A DNA stretch of 64,000 nucleotides from Kappaphycus alvarezii (Eukaryota; Rhodophyta; Florideophyceae; Gigartinales; Solieriaceae): contig NADL03000509.1 of NCBI GenBank assembly GCA_002205965.3, forward strand, positions 49,942 through 113,941, given 5' to 3'. The notes under the pieces are model-generated. The model saw nothing but the letters and a program-made list of their open reading frames with translations, searched no databases and was not told the DNA's origin. The position numbers and the translations under genes are program-made. Shown here one piece after another: positions 60,601 to 64,000 of the stretch. Position 1 is the stretch's first letter. Each line of letters starts with the position of its first letter.

Positions 60601-60907
60601 GTGTCCTTTTTCTTAAGCCACTCTACTGTATAAACCTAGAGGTCAATAGAGGGGAAATTAGGGGGCATATTTATTGCCGGATTTGGAGGGCTGTGAAACG
60701 GGGGAATTCTCGGGGACAATATCTTTAGTGGGTAGAGAAGCACTCGTGTGCGTAGGGCGTGAATAGAATGCAAAGGGACTACTTTTGAGAACCTGATGGG
60801 CTTATATCCTTGCATTCCAGAAGACAAATCGCGTAGACAGGTTGTGGTTCTCCTGGTGGGTACGAGTGTTACGACGTACTGCGCCACGGGTAGTGAGTTT
60901 TGGAGGT

Positions 60908-61000
60908 GGGCTTGCTCATGGGAACCTACCTTCCCGTGAGCATGACTCCCTCGACATTTTACAATATCGAGGTTCTTGTTAGTCTCCTCCGCCTGTTCCG
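60908..61000 (+). repeat. Adjacent stem-loops, possibly a structured RNA
   Basis: GCTCATGGGAA pairs with TTCCCGTGAGC (11 pairs, one G-T) around loop CCTACC at about 60921-60948. It is followed at about 60954-60978 by CCTCGA...TCGAGG. Outer GGAGG/CCTCC could close both. It is not a tRNA fold. It may be chance. Confidence 0.4.
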
Positions 61001-61087
61001 CAACCCGAAAATGCACTGGAGCACGTAGTGTACAGTAGATGTGCAGCCTAGTACAAAATGACGTACTGCTGAACTCTTGCAACCGAC

Positions 61088-61129
61088 CATATCTTTCAAA
61101 TATTAAATCACCCCACATTTTCCCCCTCT
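61088..61129 (+). mobile_element. LINE 3'-end relic (plus)
   Basis: CATATCTTTCAAATATTAAA then TCACCCCACATTTTCCCCC is the LINE terminus in the opposite orientation. It abuts CTCTTGGAAGACATATCC (61128-61146), a piece of the minus-strand LINE 3' region, so it inserted into or beside another LINE end. Confidence 0.55.
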
Positions 61130-61228
61130 TGGAAGACATATCCGATCTATCTTTCAATAAAGTGCTTTGCGTCATTTGTCTGTACTCCGATTTTATGTAA
61201 ACAGGGGAGATGCCATATTAATCGGGGG

Positions 61229-64000
61229 GAAATATGGGGTAGTTTGCATCGTGGGGGGAACGTTTGGGTGTTTTACTCTTGGAAGATATATCCGATCTAT
61301 CCCATGGTTTTCCAGACAACCACAATGGACTCAAAAAGGGTATACCGACACAGTATTGGGGACGGAACTGCGCTCCCTAAATGCTACCTTCAGGCCAGCC
61401 ATCAAGCAGGCCGCATTGGACATGACGGCTGCTGCAGCGTGCCTTTGCATCAAAAACCCCCGAAGCTTTCCGTACGTCTCCAGTGCCCTCACAGCCACGT
61501 TCCTTGCCACGTCATTTAGCACTGCACATGCATCCGGGTGCCAACCTCCAAGAGTGGAGATTGGCACAGGCACGAGCCTACCTCTGGTGGAGGTCGCGAT
61601 AAAGGATTGACATCTTCTCTGCTTTGCATTTCGCGCCGCATTCAGAGAGGACATCGGGTTGAAGGCCCTCACTCCTCTGTTGGAGGGAACGAGGGGTTCA
61701 CGACGGTAACATCGAAAAAGTCGGTCCCTCCGCTGCTTCCCATTGCCTGGATGTCTGTTCTCGTGCGGTGGAGACCATGGCGTGGCTCTACAACAGGAAG
61801 ACGAGCAGCTCTTGCCAGGTCTTTCGCGAGAAGGGTTACTTGGCGATCGCGTCGGTTGATCCTTTGGGCTCCATGCAAGCAGTGCATCAGATGATCGCCA
61901 TGTATATCGAGTGTGTCCGGGCAATTCCTTCTCGGGCATGGCGTGTCAGGGTGAAAAAGTGGGACTTGACAGTAGTATTGAAGCCACACCGAGAATTCTC
62001 GAGGGTCAATGCTTGTCTGTAGTAGTCCGGGCATGGGGGACAATACACCCATTCCTTGACTCCCGGGAGGGCCATAGACGAGCGAAACGCCTGCCTCCTC
62101 GAATCCCCGAAAGGAATTTGTTCTTGCACTGCTTCATGGATTGCGTCCGTCAGCGTATTTGCGAGGGTGTTTTTGCGAGCAAATTACACTGAACGGGATA
62201 ATCCTAGACGGCAGGCAAGAGGTCGACCACCTCCGATGGGCATCTGCAGCTACTTCGTATGTTCCTAGCTCCTTAATCGGCGTTGGGAGCAAGGTCTTGC
62301 AAAGCTTGCTAGATGATGAGCTAGAAGCCAAGAACGCCGCAGCCGCGATGTTCTTCGCGGAGGTGAGTCCGATCCCAAGAGATGGTTTTTTCTTGCCCTT
62401 TGGTGTGACCGGCAGCTGGAGTTCTCGGAATACTCCCGAATCCAGTACTCCCCCTGCCAATTTTCGAACACAGTCCTCCATCATTCTGTCGAACTCTTCC
62501 GCTCCTTCTCCAGTGCAAGACGGGTGCACTACCCGCAACAAATACCCTACTTTGCAAACGCCAAAACAGTTACGCGGTAGCTGGAATGCCACTTGCCTAT
62601 TCTCAAGGTCAGCAATGGTCTCGAGGAATGGTCTGAGGGATGAGACATGGTTCGTAAAGGACCGTGTGGTGTATTCCTTAGTCCCGTCTGGTAGAGACTC
62701 TGTGCTGACCCTGGAGGGGCTGTACGCCACCAGACGGTGCACTTCGGCAGCGACAAGTGCAGTCCTCGGCTTTCAGCATCCACGGAGCGAAGTACTTCGA
62801 TGGCTTTGACGAGTTGGTCGTGGCGCCCGATAATGTACCCGTCATCGTGGTACCACAGTTGAAGTAACAACTTTGCCAAGTCTCTGTTCTCCCTTCCTCT
62901 GAGCTGAAGAGTTCTTGTATTTTGAGGATAATAGGTGCAGCACCAGGTCGAAGAGGAGGCCTCCAAGGTTGTCTCCCTGCTGGGTCCCGCAGACGCTTCT
63001 TATAGTTTGATTACCTATCTACAGGAGTGCGGGCTCGTTTGCACAGCAATATGAGATCCAAGGCTGTAACTCTGGAATAGCTGTTCTCACCGCGGACAGA
63101 AAAGCGGGTCTGCTGCACATATTAAAGGCTTTCTTGAGATCGACAGTCAATAACCCATATGCTGGGTTACTGCCGTGCTCCTGAACGACTCGTCGGATTC
63201 CGTGTACGACTTGTCGGTACCCGACTTTGTGGCGATACCCACTTGGAGAGGTTGGAGGTAGTCTTCCGCCTTCTCGGACATTCGCTTCATTAAGCAGCTA
63301 CGGATATATCTTCCAAGAGTAAAACACCCAAACGTTTCCCCTTAAGCAGCTACCGACTAACCTGTGCAGCGTCTCCCAACGGCGATTGGCCTGGGCGACA
63401 TGTCGTCTGACACTTCTAGTGAGGGGAATGTAAACGGAATTCCAGATTAATTTGTTTTTGACAGTTTCTAAATCGCAAGGGGAGATGGGAGACGCGCCAT
63501 AACTAAGTTTTTTTGTGGACATCTGAGTAATTCCGACATGGTCCTCAGATTTTCCGTGCTTCAAATGGATAGCTATTGTCTACTCTTCTGCTCGCCCACG
63601 ACTGGATTCAATGTCTTTCGTCTTCTGGAGGTAATCAATGCTCAGCTCGGGAAACTTCATCTTTCATCCTTACCAACCACATCAACTGCCACTATCGATG
63701 ATGGTGGCTCGATTAAGCTGGAAGCCATGGCATGAGAATTTTCATGCTGTTAGAGGTCGACGCGAGTGCGCGATCAGAGGCGCCCCTGCGGAGGTATCTC
63801 CCGAGCCCCATCACACGTAGTGACTCATTTTGATCAGTCAACGCGCGATCAGTCAACGGTGACCGACGGTGCCAACGCGTGAGAAACGCCCGAGTTCTAG
63901 TGAAAACACTGCGACACATCCCACAGGTCAGGTGCTTGCATCACCGCGGACAAGGGACCCAATGCACACGCCTGCTTGGCAGCGAAAGTATTGCAGGGAC
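61229..64000 (-). mobile_element. LINE copy 2 with RT and restriction-like endonuclease, 5' end beyond window
   Basis: The longest non-LTR element copy, minus strand. A zinc-finger-like CGMCRSVFTRTRAFLTRWH is at about 63912-63850. RT blocks are VGYRHKVGYRQVVHGIRRV (about 63245-63190), LLTVDLKKAFNMCSR (about 63160-63115), SVCGTQQGDNLGGLLFDL (about 62997-62945) and LWYHDDGYIIG (62858-62826). The Cys/His cluster CPRRNC...HGDHLMHC is at 61938-61876. A PD-(D/E)XK-like endonuclease follows with E at about 61788, D at about 61755, DVTVVNP at about 61715, SLNAARNAK at about 61645-61620 and TLGGWHPDA at about 61552. Zinc finger, RT and C-terminal endonuclease in this order recall the R2/NeSL group. 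Several frameshifts make it inactive. The C-rich 3' terminus is at 61229-61298, with the end motif repeated in tandem. Confidence 0.85.
63301..63341 (+). mobile_element. 41-base LINE 3'-end insertion with 11-base target duplication
   Basis: This sequence (CGGATATATCTTCCAAGAGT onward, ending AAACGTTTCCCC) is the reverse complement of 61255-61297, the 3' terminus of the surrounding LINE. It is flanked by perfect 11-base duplications TTAAGCAGCTA at 63290-63300 and 63342-63352. It interrupts the LINE upstream of its RT, in the opposite orientation. Confidence 0.9.

Noticed and set aside
60908-61000. A tRNA gene
   Set aside because: The stems do not fit the tRNA cloverleaf and no A- or B-box promoter sequence is present.
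60636-61175. A 179-codon open frame on the minus strand
   Set aside because: It spans a LINE terminus relic and two hairpins, has no motif and a mixed composition. It is more likely chance openness than a gene.
1-64000. CRISPR array, rRNA genes or prokaryotic operons
   Set aside because: No regularly spaced direct repeats with unique spacers, no rRNA core motifs and no operon-like gene packing were seen. All recognised features are eukaryotic.

Overview
The window is eukaryotic and is almost entirely a graveyard of transposable elements. It holds chromodomain-bearing Ty3/gypsy, other Ty3/gypsy, Ty1/copia, non-LTR (LINE) and Helitron sequence. One host gene is recognisable: a WD-repeat protein of the CDT2/DTL type at 58697-59937 (minus). 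Nothing prokaryotic, no rRNA and no CRISPR array was seen. The element mix would suit a fungus or a repeat-rich alga such as a red alga; the sequence alone does not settle which.

Region by region. (1) 46-1075: the 3' part of a LINE with a restriction-like endonuclease, minus strand. (2) 1569-21391: a three-level nest. A Ty3/gypsy element (B, plus strand) has its left LTR split by a copia-type element (C, minus, 1851-15490). The protease region of C is in turn split by a chromovirus (A, plus, 3894-14392). Target duplications are visible for the two inner insertions, and LTR divergence by eye falls in the order the nesting demands (B oldest, A youngest). (3) 21392-33400: AT-richer DNA without a recognisable gene. 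It contains an isolated RNA-like locus at 27511-27956: TATA box, CA-rich leader, two tandem 71-base stem-loop units and an A-rich tail. (4) 33400-42510: two old gypsy fragments around a diverged third LINE fragment, a perfect 15-bp hairpin and a 287-bp tandem duplication. (5) About 45790-47960: a degraded Helitron Rep region. (6) 48810-58002: a young Ty3/gypsy element (D) with nearly identical 1.55-kb LTRs. Each LTR carries its own acidic reading frame, and two diverged copies of an unknown domain follow the integrase. (7) 58003-60555: a host segment with an unidentified coding fragment cut off by element D and the CDT2-like gene. (8) 60556-64000: a LINE nest with a long RT/endonuclease copy, several 3'-end relics and a 41-base insertion with an 11-base target duplication.

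The most unusual signals are these: the saturation of chromovirus A by short perfect hairpins, with ten in about 410 bp at 11630-12035; the tandem stem-loop locus at 27.5-27.9 kb; and the LTR-borne acidic frame and duplicated post-integrase domain of element D. The CDT2-like gene has about five reading-frame disruptions within some 440 bp, so it is a pseudogene or the assembly carries indel errors.
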